A DNA stretch of 64,000 nt from Dyadobacter sp. CY261 (GCF_021440085.1 NZ_JAKCPW010000006.1:434001-498000), one strand, 5' to 3'. Counted from the first letter of the stretch, positions 49,394 to 58,095 are shown. A program made the numbers and translations. Notes: a model not told the origin generated them from the letters alone.

Positions 49394-50224
49394 ATGAAAC
49401 TTTCCGTTTGCGTCCCGACGTACAACCACGAGCAATACATCGGTGAAATGCTGGATGGTGCATTGATGCAACAAACCAGCTTTGATTTTGAAATAGTCAT
49501 CGGGGATGATGCATCGACGGATGCGACGGCTGACATTATTCGCAAATATTCCGCAGAAAAGCCTGGATTAATCCGGGCTTTTCTGCATTCTGAGAACCAG
49601 GGACCGAAAGAGCCGCGGGAGTTTGCCGGAAGAAACAATGTATTGCAACTTCTGAAAGCCTGCCGGGGCGAATATGTGGCGATGTGCGAAGGCGACGACT
49701 ACTGGACCGACCCGCTGAAATTGCAAAAACAAGTTGATTTTTTGGATCAAAATCCGGATTTCGCTGTTTGCCACCACAATATGAAGGTCATTTATGAAGA
49801 TGGCTCCTCTTCCCATTTCTTCAATGCGCCGGATCAGAAAGCCATTTCTACCATCGAAGATTTACTCGAAGACAAATGGTTTATGGCCACCGCCAGTTGG
49901 GTTTACCGCAACCACTTCCTGACCGAAGATTTCGCCGACTGGCACGCCAAAGCAGCAGCGGGCGACTGGGCAATCATGTTCCAGCTCGCCGCAAAAGGCA
50001 AAATCGGCTACCTGCCCGAAGTGATGGGTGTTTACCGCAAGCATAGCGCAGGACTGAGCAATGTGCATGCCCATACCAATTTTAAGTTCTTACAGAACCG
50101 AAGAGAAATGTTTGAGAATGTCGGCAAATGGCTGGATGGTGAATATGATGGTACGGTAGCCAAAACATTGCTGCGTTACGACGAGTTGCTGACAGGCTTT
50201 GAAAAAATTGGCAGTTCGAATTAA
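49394..50224 (+). CDS. Family 2 glycosyltransferase
   Basis: A 276-residue GT2 beginning MKLSVCVPTYNHEQYIGEML, with EIVIGDDASTDATADI, a DxD-like MCEGDDYWTDP and GVYRKHSAGLSN near the C terminus, the pattern of rhamnosyl/galactofuranosyl-type transferases. It has no membrane helix. It lies 38 bp before a second GT2 gene and just after the DUF4258/DUF2283 remnant, on the same strand as the cluster from 46397. Confidence 0.92.
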   Translation: MKLSVCVPTYNHEQYIGEMLDGALMQQTSFDFEIVIGDDASTDATADIIRKYSAEKPGLIRAFLHSENQGPKEPREFAGRNNVLQLLKACRGEYVAMCEGDDYWTDPLKLQKQVDFLDQNPDFAVCHHNMKVIYEDGSSSHFFNAPDQKAISTIEDLLEDKWFMATASWVYRNHFLTEDFADWHAKAAAGDWAIMFQLAAKGKIGYLPEVMGVYRKHSAGLSNVHAHTNFKFLQNRREMFENVGKWLDGEYDGTVAKTLLRYDELLTGFEKIGSSN

Positions 50225-50262
50225 TAATCTTTAATTTGTACAGTTTAACACCTACCACTTTT

Positions 50263-51027
50263 ATGAAGCTAAGCGTCGTAATACCAGCATATAACGAAGA
50301 AGAATCCATTACCCATACTCTCGTATCTTTACACAATACATTAAATAAGTACAATATCCCCCACGAAATCTGCGTCACTAACGACAATTCTAAGGATGGG
50401 ACATTGCGTGTGCTGGATGAACTTTCGCTTCAAATTCCTACGCTGGTTTACTACACCAACCCTGGCCCTAATGGTTTCGGCTATGCGGTACGCTATGGTT
50501 TGGAACGCTTTAAAGGCGATTGCGTAGCCGTTTTCATGGCCGATATGTCCGACGACCCCGAAGACCTCGTGAAGTTTTATCACAAAATGGTGGAAGGCGA
50601 CTATGACTGCGTTTTCGGCTCACGCTGGGAGAAAGGTGGCAAGGTGATCGATTACCCGGCATTGAAAAAGGTGATCAACCGCGTGGCGAATGCTATCGTA
50701 CGCATGGTAATGGGTATCAAGTACAATGATACAACGAATGCCTTCAAGCTGTACAAGCGTGAAACCATCGAAGGTATCAAACCATTTCTGGCACCTCACT
50801 TTAATCTCACCATCGAACTTCCGTTGAAAGCAATGGTGCGCGGCTATAACTACGCGGTGGTCCCCAACAGCTGGACTAACAGAAAATATGGCGAATCGAA
50901 GCTGAAAATTAAGGAAATGGGTAGCCGGTACTTCTTTATATTAATGTACTGCCTCATTGAAAAATACTTCTCGCAAGGTGATTTTATGAAGAAAACCGCC
51001 GCACCTAAGAAGGAAGTCAGCAGATAA
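50263..51027 (+). CDS. Family 2 glycosyltransferase (polyprenol-phosphate type)
   Basis: A 254-residue GT2 similar to dolichol-phosphate hexosyltransferases: MKLSVVIPAYNEEESITHTL, NDNSKDGTLRVL, MADMSDDPEDLVKF (DxSDDP site) and the C-terminal NRKYGESKLKIKEMGSRY. There is no C-terminal membrane anchor pair. ATG 50263 is used; an in-frame TTG at 50236 is less likely. It belongs to the same subfamily as the GT2 at 44284, yet sits with a different GT2 partner. It converges on the small membrane gene with a 6-bp gap. Confidence 0.9.
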   Translation: MKLSVVIPAYNEEESITHTLVSLHNTLNKYNIPHEICVTNDNSKDGTLRVLDELSLQIPTLVYYTNPGPNGFGYAVRYGLERFKGDCVAVFMADMSDDPEDLVKFYHKMVEGDYDCVFGSRWEKGGKVIDYPALKKVINRVANAIVRMVMGIKYNDTTNAFKLYKRETIEGIKPFLAPHFNLTIELPLKAMVRGYNYAVVPNSWTNRKYGESKLKIKEMGSRYFFILMYCLIEKYFSQGDFMKKTAAPKKEVSR

Positions 51028-51033
51028 TCTTGC

Positions 51034-51483
51034 TTATTTAATCCACTCCTGGATAAAAGTCATCTTGTGGGCAATGTAGGAGATTGCCAACCCCCACACG
51101 AGTGCGCTGGCCGACATCCACATGAAGATCGAAGCTTTCGGTACGCGAAATGCGACGGCCAGAATAGGCCCGAATAATGGCGTAAATAGTGGCGGCGTCA
51201 GGAATGCGATGCCCACTATCCCGAATTTGCGCCAGATATTGACGGCAATACGGTTCGTTTTTGTGAATTTTTTGGGTGGTGATTTGCGGTATTTCTGAAT
51301 GACATTTCGAATGGCCCCGCCTACGTATGTGAGCACGAACACGGAGAACATCATACCCACCGCCGAGCAAAGGGCGGTTTCGATCCAGGTTAATTTAAGC
51401 ACAACCCCCGCAATCGGCCCTCCGAAGAATTTCAATGTACTGGCAAGCGCGACGGACAAGTATTTTAGCAAGGTGGTTTTCAT
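51034..51483 (-). CDS. Small multidrug-export-type membrane protein
   Basis: A 149-residue protein with about four membrane helices (residues ~8-30, 36-56, 84-110 and 115-137). Gly/Pro-rich loops KFFGGPIAG and FGIVGIAFLTPPLFTPLFGPI resemble the small multi-drug export family (DedA-related folds). The substrate is unknown. Its ATG directly abuts the dxr stop (TAAATG), so the two genes are co-transcribed leftward. Confidence 0.72.
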   Translation of the reverse strand: MKTTLLKYLSVALASTLKFFGGPIAGVVLKLTWIETALCSAVGMMFSVFVLTYVGGAIRNVIQKYRKSPPKKFTKTNRIAVNIWRKFGIVGIAFLTPPLFTPLFGPILAVAFRVPKASIFMWMSASALVWGLAISYIAHKMTFIQEWIK

Positions 51484-52644
51484 TTACACTTTTACCTGTA
51501 TCATTTCAGAAGCAAAACGCCTTGTCGCCTCGTTCGTCTCAACGTAATCCTCAAATGAAGGATTCCCAATAAACCCGATTTTGGCAAGGCTTTCGACAAT
51601 TACGTCCGAAATATCCAGAAATCCTATCTTATCATGAAGGAATGCGTCAACGGCAATTTCATTGGCTGCATTGACGATACAGGCTGCATTTCCTCCCTTT
51701 TCCAGCACCTCGTAAGCAATAGCCAGGTTACGGAAGGTTTCCAGATCAGGTTTTTCGAAAGTGAGTGTCGGGTAGTCTATGAAGTTGAACCGCGGGAAAT
51801 TCGATTTCATTCTTAGCGGATAATTCAAGGCATATTGAATAGGCAGTTTCATATCCGGCAGGCCCATTTGTGCTTTAATACTCCCATCTTCAAACTGCAC
51901 CAGCGAATGCACAATGCTTTGCGGATGCACGATCACGTCTATTTGCGAAGCATCCAGTTCAAAAAGCCATTTTGCCTCAATTACTTCCAGCCCCTTGTTC
52001 ATCAATGTCGCGGAATCAATCGTAATCTTAGCGCCCATACTCCAATTCGGATGTTTAAGTGCCTGCGCCTTCGTTACGTGTGTCAGGTATTCGCGGTCCT
52101 TTCCCCGGAATGGGCCACCTGAGGCGGTAAGTATGATTTTTTCAATTTTATTCGCCGATTCTCCCGCCAGGCATTGGAAGATAGCTGAATGTTCAGAATC
52201 GACTGGATAAATGCTGACATTATGTTCTCTAGCCAACGCGGTGATCAGCTCCCCGGCCACTACCAGCGTTTCTTTATTGGCTAATGCAATGTCCTTTCCA
52301 GCTTTGATAGCATGAATAGTGGGCAAAAGACCCGCGTAACCAACCATTGCAGTCAATACCACATCCACATGATCCGATTCTACCACCGAAGCCAATGCGG
52401 ATGCGCTGCTGTAAACTTTGATATTGAATGGAAAAAGGGCATCCTTAACCCTTTCATAATGCGCTTCATTGCAAATAACAACCTCTCCCGGCTTGAATTT
52501 CACGGCCTGCTCAATGAGCAGATCGGCGTTTCCGCCGGCGGTAAGAACCGAAACGGAGAAGATTTCAGGGTTGGCTTCGATCACCTCGAGGGCCTGGGTG
52601 CCGATGGAGCCGGTCGAACCTAATATGGCTACTCTTTTCTTCAT
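51484..52644 (-). CDS. dxr: 1-deoxy-D-xylulose 5-phosphate reductoisomerase
   Basis: It makes 2-C-methyl-D-erythritol 4-phosphate in the MEP isoprenoid pathway. The NADPH-binding start VAILGSTGSIGTQAL, the catalytic YPVDSEHSAIFQCL, ASGGPFRG, ATLMNKGLEVIEA and the HPQSIVHSLV loop are all visible. The 386-residue length is normal. ATG 52644 (MKKRVAILGS) is preferred to the TTG seven codons upstream. It lies 17 bp downstream of the GH3-family gene. Confidence 0.97.
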   Translation of the reverse strand: MKKRVAILGSTGSIGTQALEVIEANPEIFSVSVLTAGGNADLLIEQAVKFKPGEVVICNEAHYERVKDALFPFNIKVYSSASALASVVESDHVDVVLTAMVGYAGLLPTIHAIKAGKDIALANKETLVVAGELITALAREHNVSIYPVDSEHSAIFQCLAGESANKIEKIILTASGGPFRGKDREYLTHVTKAQALKHPNWSMGAKITIDSATLMNKGLEVIEAKWLFELDASQIDVIVHPQSIVHSLVQFEDGSIKAQMGLPDMKLPIQYALNYPLRMKSNFPRFNFIDYPTLTFEKPDLETFRNLAIAYEVLEKGGNAACIVNAANEIAVDAFLHDKIGFLDISDVIVESLAKIGFIGNPSFEDYVETNEATRRFASEMIQVKV

Positions 52645-52661
52645 TGCATTCTCAGTTAGGT

Positions 52662-54164
52662 TCAATTTCGGTTCAGGCGGGTTAGTTCGTCAGCGATCTT
52701 GCGGTCGTTGGAAAGGCGAGGCACCTTATTCTGACCGCCCAACTTGCCATTTGCACGCATGTAGTCGATAAACGAGTTCTTGCGCAACGGGGTAAGTTCC
52801 AGGCGACGCAAGATGCTTCCTGTGATCAGGTCTTTATAATAAATGTTCAGCTCGATCAGGCGACGATCAAGGTCTTTCGCAAATTGTTCCAAATTATTTG
52901 GCGGGGTAGCAAATTCCACCAGCCATTCATGATAAGGAAGCCCACCATCCATCGAATTTACCATCGGCGCAACCGTCAGTTCTACAACTTCCGTTTCCGG
53001 ATGTCTTTCCAATGCGTATTTCAATGCTTTTTCAATTTCTTCGCCAATAACGTGCTCGCCAAATGCAGAAATAAAATGCTTGATACGGCCGGTAACCAAT
53101 ATTTTGTAAGGATCAATAGAAACAAACTTGACAGTATCGCCTAACGAATAACCCCATAATCCTGCATTATTGTTAACGATCACAGCGTAATTCTTCCCTA
53201 CCTCCACTTCTCCGATTGATAGTCGCTTAGGATTCTCATCGAAATAATGCTCCACAGGAAGGAATTCGAAGAAAATACCGGTGTCTAACAACAATAACAG
53301 GCCATCGTCATTCTGCTTATCCTGATAAGCCAGAAAGCCTTCGGAGGCAGGATATAATTCAATGGAATCAATAGGCTTGCCGACGGATTCGAACAGCTTC
53401 GCGCGGTAGGGTTCGAAGTTTACACCACCATAGATAAAGAGTGAGAAATCGGGGAAAACATCCTTGATCTTTTTGCCGGTACGCTCGATAATGCGGTCGA
53501 AGTACATTTGCACCCAGGGAGGAATGCCGGAAATGAGTGACATACGCTGGTCGAGCGTTTCAGCGATGATCTTATCCAGCTTGGTTTCCCAATCCTCGAT
53601 GCAGTTGGTGTCGTAAGTCGGCAGTTGGTTTGCGCGCAAATAGCCCGGCACGTGGTGGTTCGAAATCCCTGACAAGCGGCCTGTCAGCACCCCACCGGTT
53701 TCTGTCAGTATCGGGCTACCAGATAGGAAAATGAGCTTATTATCCAGAAATTCAGATCTTTGGGTCTCTTCAATATACGTCAAAATGGCATTCTTCGCCG
53801 AGTCGATGTGGTTGGAAATCGAGTCCCTGGAAATAGGGATGTATTTGGTACCGGAAGTGGTGCCCGATGTTTTGGCAAAATACAAAGGCTTGCCCGGCCA
53901 CAAAATATCACTTTCCCCAGATTTTATTTTCTCGACATAAGGTTTCAGATCCTCATAGTCGCTTATTGGAACGGCTTCCTTGAAATCGGAATAGCTATGA
54001 ATGTCTTTAAAAAAATGATCTTTCCCAAACTGTGTACCAGCAGCCTTTTTCACCAGTTCCAACCTCCACTTTTCCTGTACCTCCACGCTTCGAGCGATCC
54101 ATTCCTGCTGCTGTTTGACAATGTAACGAGCCAGCGGCCTGCTCAAAATTGATCTGATTCCCAT
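52662..54164 (-). CDS. GH3 family acyl-adenylate-forming protein
   Basis: A 500-residue member of the GH3 (auxin-responsive promoter) family of ANL-type enzymes. ATP-binding motifs are YFAKTSGTTSGTKYIPIS (about residues 90-107), a YGG-type loop in LFIYGGVNFEPY, ELYPASEGFLAYQ, and the hinge region NNAGLWGYSLGDTVKF. Plant GH3 proteins conjugate acyl acids to amino acids; bacterial substrates are unknown. ATG 54164 gives MGIRSILSRPLARY. It is the first gene of the leftward unit with dxr. Confidence 0.9.
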   Translation of the reverse strand: MGIRSILSRPLARYIVKQQQEWIARSVEVQEKWRLELVKKAAGTQFGKDHFFKDIHSYSDFKEAVPISDYEDLKPYVEKIKSGESDILWPGKPLYFAKTSGTTSGTKYIPISRDSISNHIDSAKNAILTYIEETQRSEFLDNKLIFLSGSPILTETGGVLTGRLSGISNHHVPGYLRANQLPTYDTNCIEDWETKLDKIIAETLDQRMSLISGIPPWVQMYFDRIIERTGKKIKDVFPDFSLFIYGGVNFEPYRAKLFESVGKPIDSIELYPASEGFLAYQDKQNDDGLLLLLDTGIFFEFLPVEHYFDENPKRLSIGEVEVGKNYAVIVNNNAGLWGYSLGDTVKFVSIDPYKILVTGRIKHFISAFGEHVIGEEIEKALKYALERHPETEVVELTVAPMVNSMDGGLPYHEWLVEFATPPNNLEQFAKDLDRRLIELNIYYKDLITGSILRRLELTPLRKNSFIDYMRANGKLGGQNKVPRLSNDRKIADELTRLNRN

Positions 54165-54207
54165 AGTAAAAACAAATGTACGCAGGATTTGCAAATTCAA
54201 TGATTTT

Positions 54208-54257
54208 ACCGGGTCTCTAACCCGGTTGGAAATCCGGTTGGAAACCCGGTTGGAGGC
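54208..54257. repeat. Hairpin plus three 12-bp tandem repeats upstream of mreB
   Basis: ACCGGGT (54208-54214) and ACCCGGT (54220-54226) form a 7-bp hairpin with loop CTCTA. Overlapping it are three 12-bp units beginning CCGGTTGGA: 54222-54233, 54234-54245 and 54246-54257. They lie between the divergent GH3 and mreB genes, about 80-130 bp before the mreB promoter. Confidence 0.8.
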
Positions 54258-54339
54258 GGCGTCGGAAAGCCCATTGCACCCCCCTCTGGAACTAGTTTTA
54301 CACCTATACGACAGCCCAAACCGAAATTTTTTAAATGCC

Positions 54340-54369
54340 TTTGTTTGTGGTTAATAATCTGTAATTTTG
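54340..54369 (+). promoter_or_regulatory. mreB promoter
   Basis: TTTG (54340-54343), 18-bp spacer, TAATTTTG (54362-54369), an exact -7 box, 41 bp before the mreB ATG. Confidence 0.7.
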
Positions 54370-54410
54370 CCCTCCTGAAATCAAAGTGAGCAAAGTTTTT
54401 AACATTATAT

Positions 54411-55436
54411 ATGGGATTGTTTGATTTTTTGACGAGCGATATAGCGATTGATTTGGGTACTGCCAATACTCTGATCATCCATAAAGATACAGTTGTTGTT
54501 GATGAGCCGTCGATCATTGCCATGGATAAAACCACCGGCAAAGTACTGGCGATCGGCCACACGGCAATGCAAATGCATGAGAAGACGAACGAGAATATCA
54601 AAACAATCCGTCCTCTAAAAGACGGGGTGATCGCCGACTTTACGGCGGCTGAAATGATGATCCGCGGAATGATCAAAATGATCGACACGGGCAGCCGTTT
54701 CTTCACTCCCTCTCACCGCATGGTAGTTTGTATTCCTTCGGGAATTACGGAAGTAGAAAAGCGTGCGGTAAAGGATTCTTGCGAGCACGCTGGCGCGAAA
54801 GAAGTATACATGGTTCATGAGCCAATCGCAGCGGCGATCGGTATTGGCATCGACATTACACAGCCTAATGGGGTGATGATCGTCGATATCGGCGGTGGAA
54901 CTACTGAAATCGCGGTAATCGCGTTGTCAGGTATCGTTTGCGAGCAGTCGGTACGTATTGCAGGTGACGTTTTCACTCGTGATATCGTGGATTACATGCG
55001 CCGCGAGCACAACCTGCTGATTGGTGAGCGTTCTGCCGAACTCATTAAAATGGCGATCGGTTCCGCTTCTCCTGAACTAGAAGTGCCATTGGACGACTAC
55101 CAGATCCGCGGCCGTGACCTTATGACAGGTATTCCCAAGGAAATCCGTGTCACTTACAGCGAAATCGCCTATTCTCTCGATAAGTCGATCTCCAAAATTG
55201 AAGAGGGTGTCATGAAAGCCCTTGAAATTTCTCCTCCGGAGCTTTCTGCGGATATTTTCAAAAACGGTATTTACCTTACAGGCGGCGGCGCACTGATCCA
55301 CGGGCTCGACAGACGTATCGCTCAGAAAACCAAATTGCCCGTGCACATCGCCGACGATCCGTTGAAAGCGGTTGTAAAGGGTACGGGGGAAGTCCTCAAA
55401 AACCTCGAACTATACAAGCCTGTACTGATTTCGTAG
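54411..55436 (+). CDS. mreB: Rod-shape-determining actin homologue MreB
   Basis: A cytoplasmic actin-like ATPase that guides lateral wall synthesis. Actin-fold motifs are AIDLGTANTLI (phosphate 1), VMIVDIGGGTTEIAVIAL (phosphate 2, about residues 160-177) and LTGGGALIHGL (adenosine site). MGLFDFLTSDIAIDLGT has the membrane-binding N-terminal helix. The 341-residue length is standard. It heads an mreBCD cluster. Confidence 0.98.
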   Translation: MGLFDFLTSDIAIDLGTANTLIIHKDTVVVDEPSIIAMDKTTGKVLAIGHTAMQMHEKTNENIKTIRPLKDGVIADFTAAEMMIRGMIKMIDTGSRFFTPSHRMVVCIPSGITEVEKRAVKDSCEHAGAKEVYMVHEPIAAAIGIGIDITQPNGVMIVDIGGGTTEIAVIALSGIVCEQSVRIAGDVFTRDIVDYMRREHNLLIGERSAELIKMAIGSASPELEVPLDDYQIRGRDLMTGIPKEIRVTYSEIAYSLDKSISKIEEGVMKALEISPPELSADIFKNGIYLTGGGALIHGLDRRIAQKTKLPVHIADDPLKAVVKGTGEVLKNLELYKPVLIS

Positions 55437-55453
55437 GATTAGGTCGCTCACAG

Positions 55454-55530
55454 TTCATCAGTCGGCGCATCATGCGTAAAAAATTTCTATTTTTGCGCAT
55501 GATGCGCCGCGCAGCGTGCCGATTGATGAA
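55454..55530. promoter_or_regulatory. Nested palindrome between mreB and mreC
   Basis: Inner perfect 14-bp arms CGGCGCATCATGCG (55463-55476) and CGCATGATGCGCCG (55496-55509). An outer pair TTCATCAGTCGG (55454-55465) / CCGATTGATGAA (55519-55530) has one G-T pair and shares CGG with the inner stem, so the two stems compete. The loop contains TATTTTTG (55488-55495), an exact -7-like box. There is no T-run after the right arm. Confidence 0.65.
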
Positions 55531-55552
55531 TTGCGCGTGAACATTTAACCCC

Positions 55553-56395
55553 ATGCTCCAACTCGTTGATTTCGTTGTCCGGAATCGTTTCTTCTTGGTT
55601 TTTGTATTACTGGAAGTACTCAGTGTCTGGCTGATTGTGCGCAACAATACCTACTGGGGAGCTACCTATTTCAATACTTCCAATTATTACGTAGCCAAAA
55701 CACTCGCGTTTTCGAACTCAGTACGCGACTATACGAAACTAGACGAGATCAATGCCGACCTAGCGAACGAGAATGCGCGCCTGCATGCCATGGTGACCAC
55801 ATTGAGCCAGCAAAAGCCCCGTGAGGCCCCTGCGGGTTACACGCCCGATTCCGCATTTGCAGCACGTTATACTTACACGATCGCCAAAGTAGTTGATAAT
55901 GAAACCAACAAGGCGAACAACGTAATCACGATCGATAAGGGAACAGCAGATGGCATTAAGCCGGGTATGGGAGTCATTTCGGCAACAGGTGTGGTGGGGA
56001 AGGTTCGGTTCTGCTCTGCAAACTATTCGGTGATCACTTCGATCCTGCATTCTCAGTTTATGGTTTCGTCCAAACTGATCCGTAGTAAGGAAATTGGTTA
56101 CGCCAAATGGGACGGAAAAGATCCTAATCTCATTGACATGATTGACGTTTCGAAGTATACCAAGGTTTTTAAGGGTGATTCGGCGGTAACGTCAGATCAA
56201 AATTCTGTTTTCCCACCCAACATTATGGTCGGAAAGGTGGAAAGCGTAGCCGTGAATCCGAACCAGACATTTTATAACATTACCCTCCGCCTCGCAACCG
56301 ACTTCCGGAACCTCTCCTACGTGTATGTGGTACAAAATCACCAACTTGTAGAACAGGAAAACCTTAAATTAAGAACCATAGAACCCAAGAAATGA
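55553..56395 (+). CDS. mreC: Rod-shape-determining protein MreC
   Basis: A 280-residue periplasmic scaffold with an N-terminal membrane helix (residues 11-29), a coiled-coil segment (about 62-90) and the beta-domain core (VITIDKGTADGIKPGMGVISATGVVG read in two parts, about residues 122-147) that is the family hallmark. It links MreB/MreD to the wall synthases. It overlaps mreD by 4 bp. Confidence 0.95.
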   Translation: MLQLVDFVVRNRFFLVFVLLEVLSVWLIVRNNTYWGATYFNTSNYYVAKTLAFSNSVRDYTKLDEINADLANENARLHAMVTTLSQQKPREAPAGYTPDSAFAARYTYTIAKVVDNETNKANNVITIDKGTADGIKPGMGVISATGVVGKVRFCSANYSVITSILHSQFMVSSKLIRSKEIGYAKWDGKDPNLIDMIDVSKYTKVFKGDSAVTSDQNSVFPPNIMVGKVESVAVNPNQTFYNITLRLATDFRNLSYVYVVQNHQLVEQENLKLRTIEPKK

Positions 56396-56895
56396 GCTTA
56401 CGCGAGGCAATACAATATTCCCTGATGATTCTGCTTTACTTGTTTTTGCAGATCTTCTTCATGCGGAATATCGTACTTTTCAACTACGCGTTCTGCTTTA
56501 TTTACATTGCCGGTATTCTGCTCTTGCCGGCCGATATGGACCGGATGTACGCGCTCCTGATCGCATTTGGTATCGGTTTTACCGTCGATGTTTTTTCCAA
56601 CACCTTTGGTATGCACGCTTCTGCCACGGTGCTGATCGCCTACCTGCGGCCACTGCTGATCCATTATCAGATGAAGTCGCGCGGGGCCGAACGCGCGGAG
56701 GTAGGCATACGTGCGCAAGGGTTTGGGGCGTTCGTGTCGTACATTTTTCCTTTGATCCTCTTACACCATTCTATGTTGTTCCTGATGGAGATGAACAACT
56801 TTGGAATGATCCTGTATACCTTGATCCGCATCGGTGCCAGCACTTTGTTCACAACTATCCTGATTATCCTGCTGGAACTTTTCTCCAAACGATAG
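56392..56895 (+). CDS. mreD: Rod-shape-determining protein MreD
   Basis: A 167-residue protein with about five membrane helices, ATG-TGA overlap (ATGA) with mreC, and the FGIGFTVDVFSNTFGMHASATVL segment (given as parts: GIGFTVDVF and FGMHAS) typical of Bacteroidota MreD. Sequence conservation is low in the family, so position matters. The usual following genes for PBP2 and RodA are not here; a sigma-factor unit follows after 230 bp. Confidence 0.9.
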   Translation: MSLREAIQYSLMILLYLFLQIFFMRNIVLFNYAFCFIYIAGILLLPADMDRMYALLIAFGIGFTVDVFSNTFGMHASATVLIAYLRPLLIHYQMKSRGAERAEVGIRAQGFGAFVSYIFPLILLHHSMLFLMEMNNFGMILYTLIRIGASTLFTTILIILLELFSKR

Positions 56896-57068
56896 TATGA
56901 CATTTTGGCGGAACCGCCTTTTTGGCTCGAAATTTGATGTATTAACATTAAATTAACGATAGGAAGCGGCACCGTTTGGGAGGCTAATCAGTTATCCCAT
57001 CTCTATTTAATTTTATCGTGAAAAAAGGGCAGTTAGGGCGCTCCAATCAGCCGTTTGTCAAATTTTAA

Positions 57069-57100
57069 TTTGTATGAATTGGAGCTGTTATTAATCTTTG
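57069..57100 (+). promoter_or_regulatory. Promoter candidate for the sigma-factor operon
   Basis: TTTG (57069-57072), 20-bp spacer, AATCTTTG (57093-57100), one mismatch (A for T) to TAnnTTTG. It supports ATG 57129 over 57117, since a start near 57107 leaves ~22 nt. Confidence 0.5.
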
Positions 57101-57128
57101 TAAATTCAGCATTCCTATGTTAGTTGCC

Positions 57129-57716
57129 ATGTCAGAAACGCTCACGACTAATGAATACACGGATGATCTTCGTTATGAAGTATTTAACCGCGAGTTCATG
57201 CCACACATCGATTCCATGTACAACTTCGCCTTCCGACTTACCATGGACGAGGACGATGCCAATGACCTGGTTCAAGATACATATCTGAAGGCGTTCCGTT
57301 TTATATCTTCTTTTGAGCAGGGTACCAATGCAAAAGCCTGGCTTTTCAGGATCCTCAAAAACAGCTTCATCAACGACTACCGTAAAAAAAGTAAAGAACC
57401 TTCCAAAGTTGATTATCAGGAAGTTGAAACGACCTATAATTCTGAGGAAGCATCCGATACCACTTATACCGTAGACCTCCGTGCCGATGCTGTACAGGAA
57501 CTAATCGGCGATGAGGTCGCTAATGCACTCAACGCCCTGCCTGTCGACTTCAGAACGGTCATTATTCTCTGCGATATCGAAGGTTTCACCTACGAAGAGA
57601 TGGCCAAAATCCTGGACATTCCGATCGGAACGGTGAGGTCCAGATTGCACCGCGCACGTAACCTTCTGAAAGAAAAACTCAGAAGTTACGCGAGCTCAAT
57701 GGGATATGATTCATAG
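57129..57716 (+). CDS. ECF-type RNA polymerase sigma factor
   Basis: A 195-residue sigma-70 family factor. Region 2 shows HIDSMYNFAFRLTMDEDDANDLVQDTYLKAFRF (key parts: DANDLVQDTYLKAF) and AWLFRILKNSFINDYRKK; region 4 shows LPVDFRTVIILCDIEGFTYEEMA and IPIGTVRSRLHRARNLLKEKL, the recognition helix. An acidic linker joins them. The small zinc-site gene 82 bp downstream is the likely anti-sigma. ATG 57117 is an alternative start. Target genes cannot be read. Confidence 0.93.
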   Translation: MSETLTTNEYTDDLRYEVFNREFMPHIDSMYNFAFRLTMDEDDANDLVQDTYLKAFRFISSFEQGTNAKAWLFRILKNSFINDYRKKSKEPSKVDYQEVETTYNSEEASDTTYTVDLRADAVQELIGDEVANALNALPVDFRTVIILCDIEGFTYEEMAKILDIPIGTVRSRLHRARNLLKEKLRSYASSMGYDS

Positions 57717-57798
57717 GTTGTGAAACTTTTTTTGCAACCTCTTCGGTTATAGGGTACAACTGTACATATATTCCATTATTCTTTTTTCATTTTAACTA

Positions 57799-58086
57799 AT
57801 GAATGCATCTTCCACGACGCCTTCTGTAACAGAAGTTGCGCAAAAACAAATGAAGCATACCTGCGAGCATCATGCTGAGTGTATGAAAGTCATTCAGGCC
57901 ATCCTGGATGACGAGGCGAGTGAAGCAGAGAAGGACCATTTCCGCGAAAACATGGACAAATGTATCCCTTGCATCGAGGCGTACCGTCTTGAAAAATGTA
58001 TCAAAGACTCTCTCAATTTCAAAATTGTCAAGAAGCCTTGTCCGGAGAGCATCCTAAATACAATCATGTCAAAAATTAACAGTTAA
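57799..58086 (+). CDS. Putative zinc-finger anti-sigma factor
   Basis: A 95-residue Cys/His-rich helical protein just after the sigma gene. An early HTCEHHAEC cluster precedes a helix (VIQAILDDEASEAEKDHF) and CIPC (about residues 56-59). In classical ZAS anti-sigma domains the metal site is HxxxCxxC; here the His-to-Cys spacing is seven residues. There is no membrane helix, so it would be a soluble partner that could sense redox or zinc. Function is inferred from position and pattern. gmk starts 10 bp after. Confidence 0.72.
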   Translation: MNASSTTPSVTEVAQKQMKHTCEHHAECMKVIQAILDDEASEAEKDHFRENMDKCIPCIEAYRLEKCIKDSLNFKIVKKPCPESILNTIMSKINS

Positions 58087-58095
58087 TCTGTTCGA

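Noticed and set aside
54206..54706. 166-codon minus-strand frame with GFPTGFPTG repeats
   Set aside because: It is antisense to mreB and its repeated residues come from the 12-bp tandem DNA repeat.
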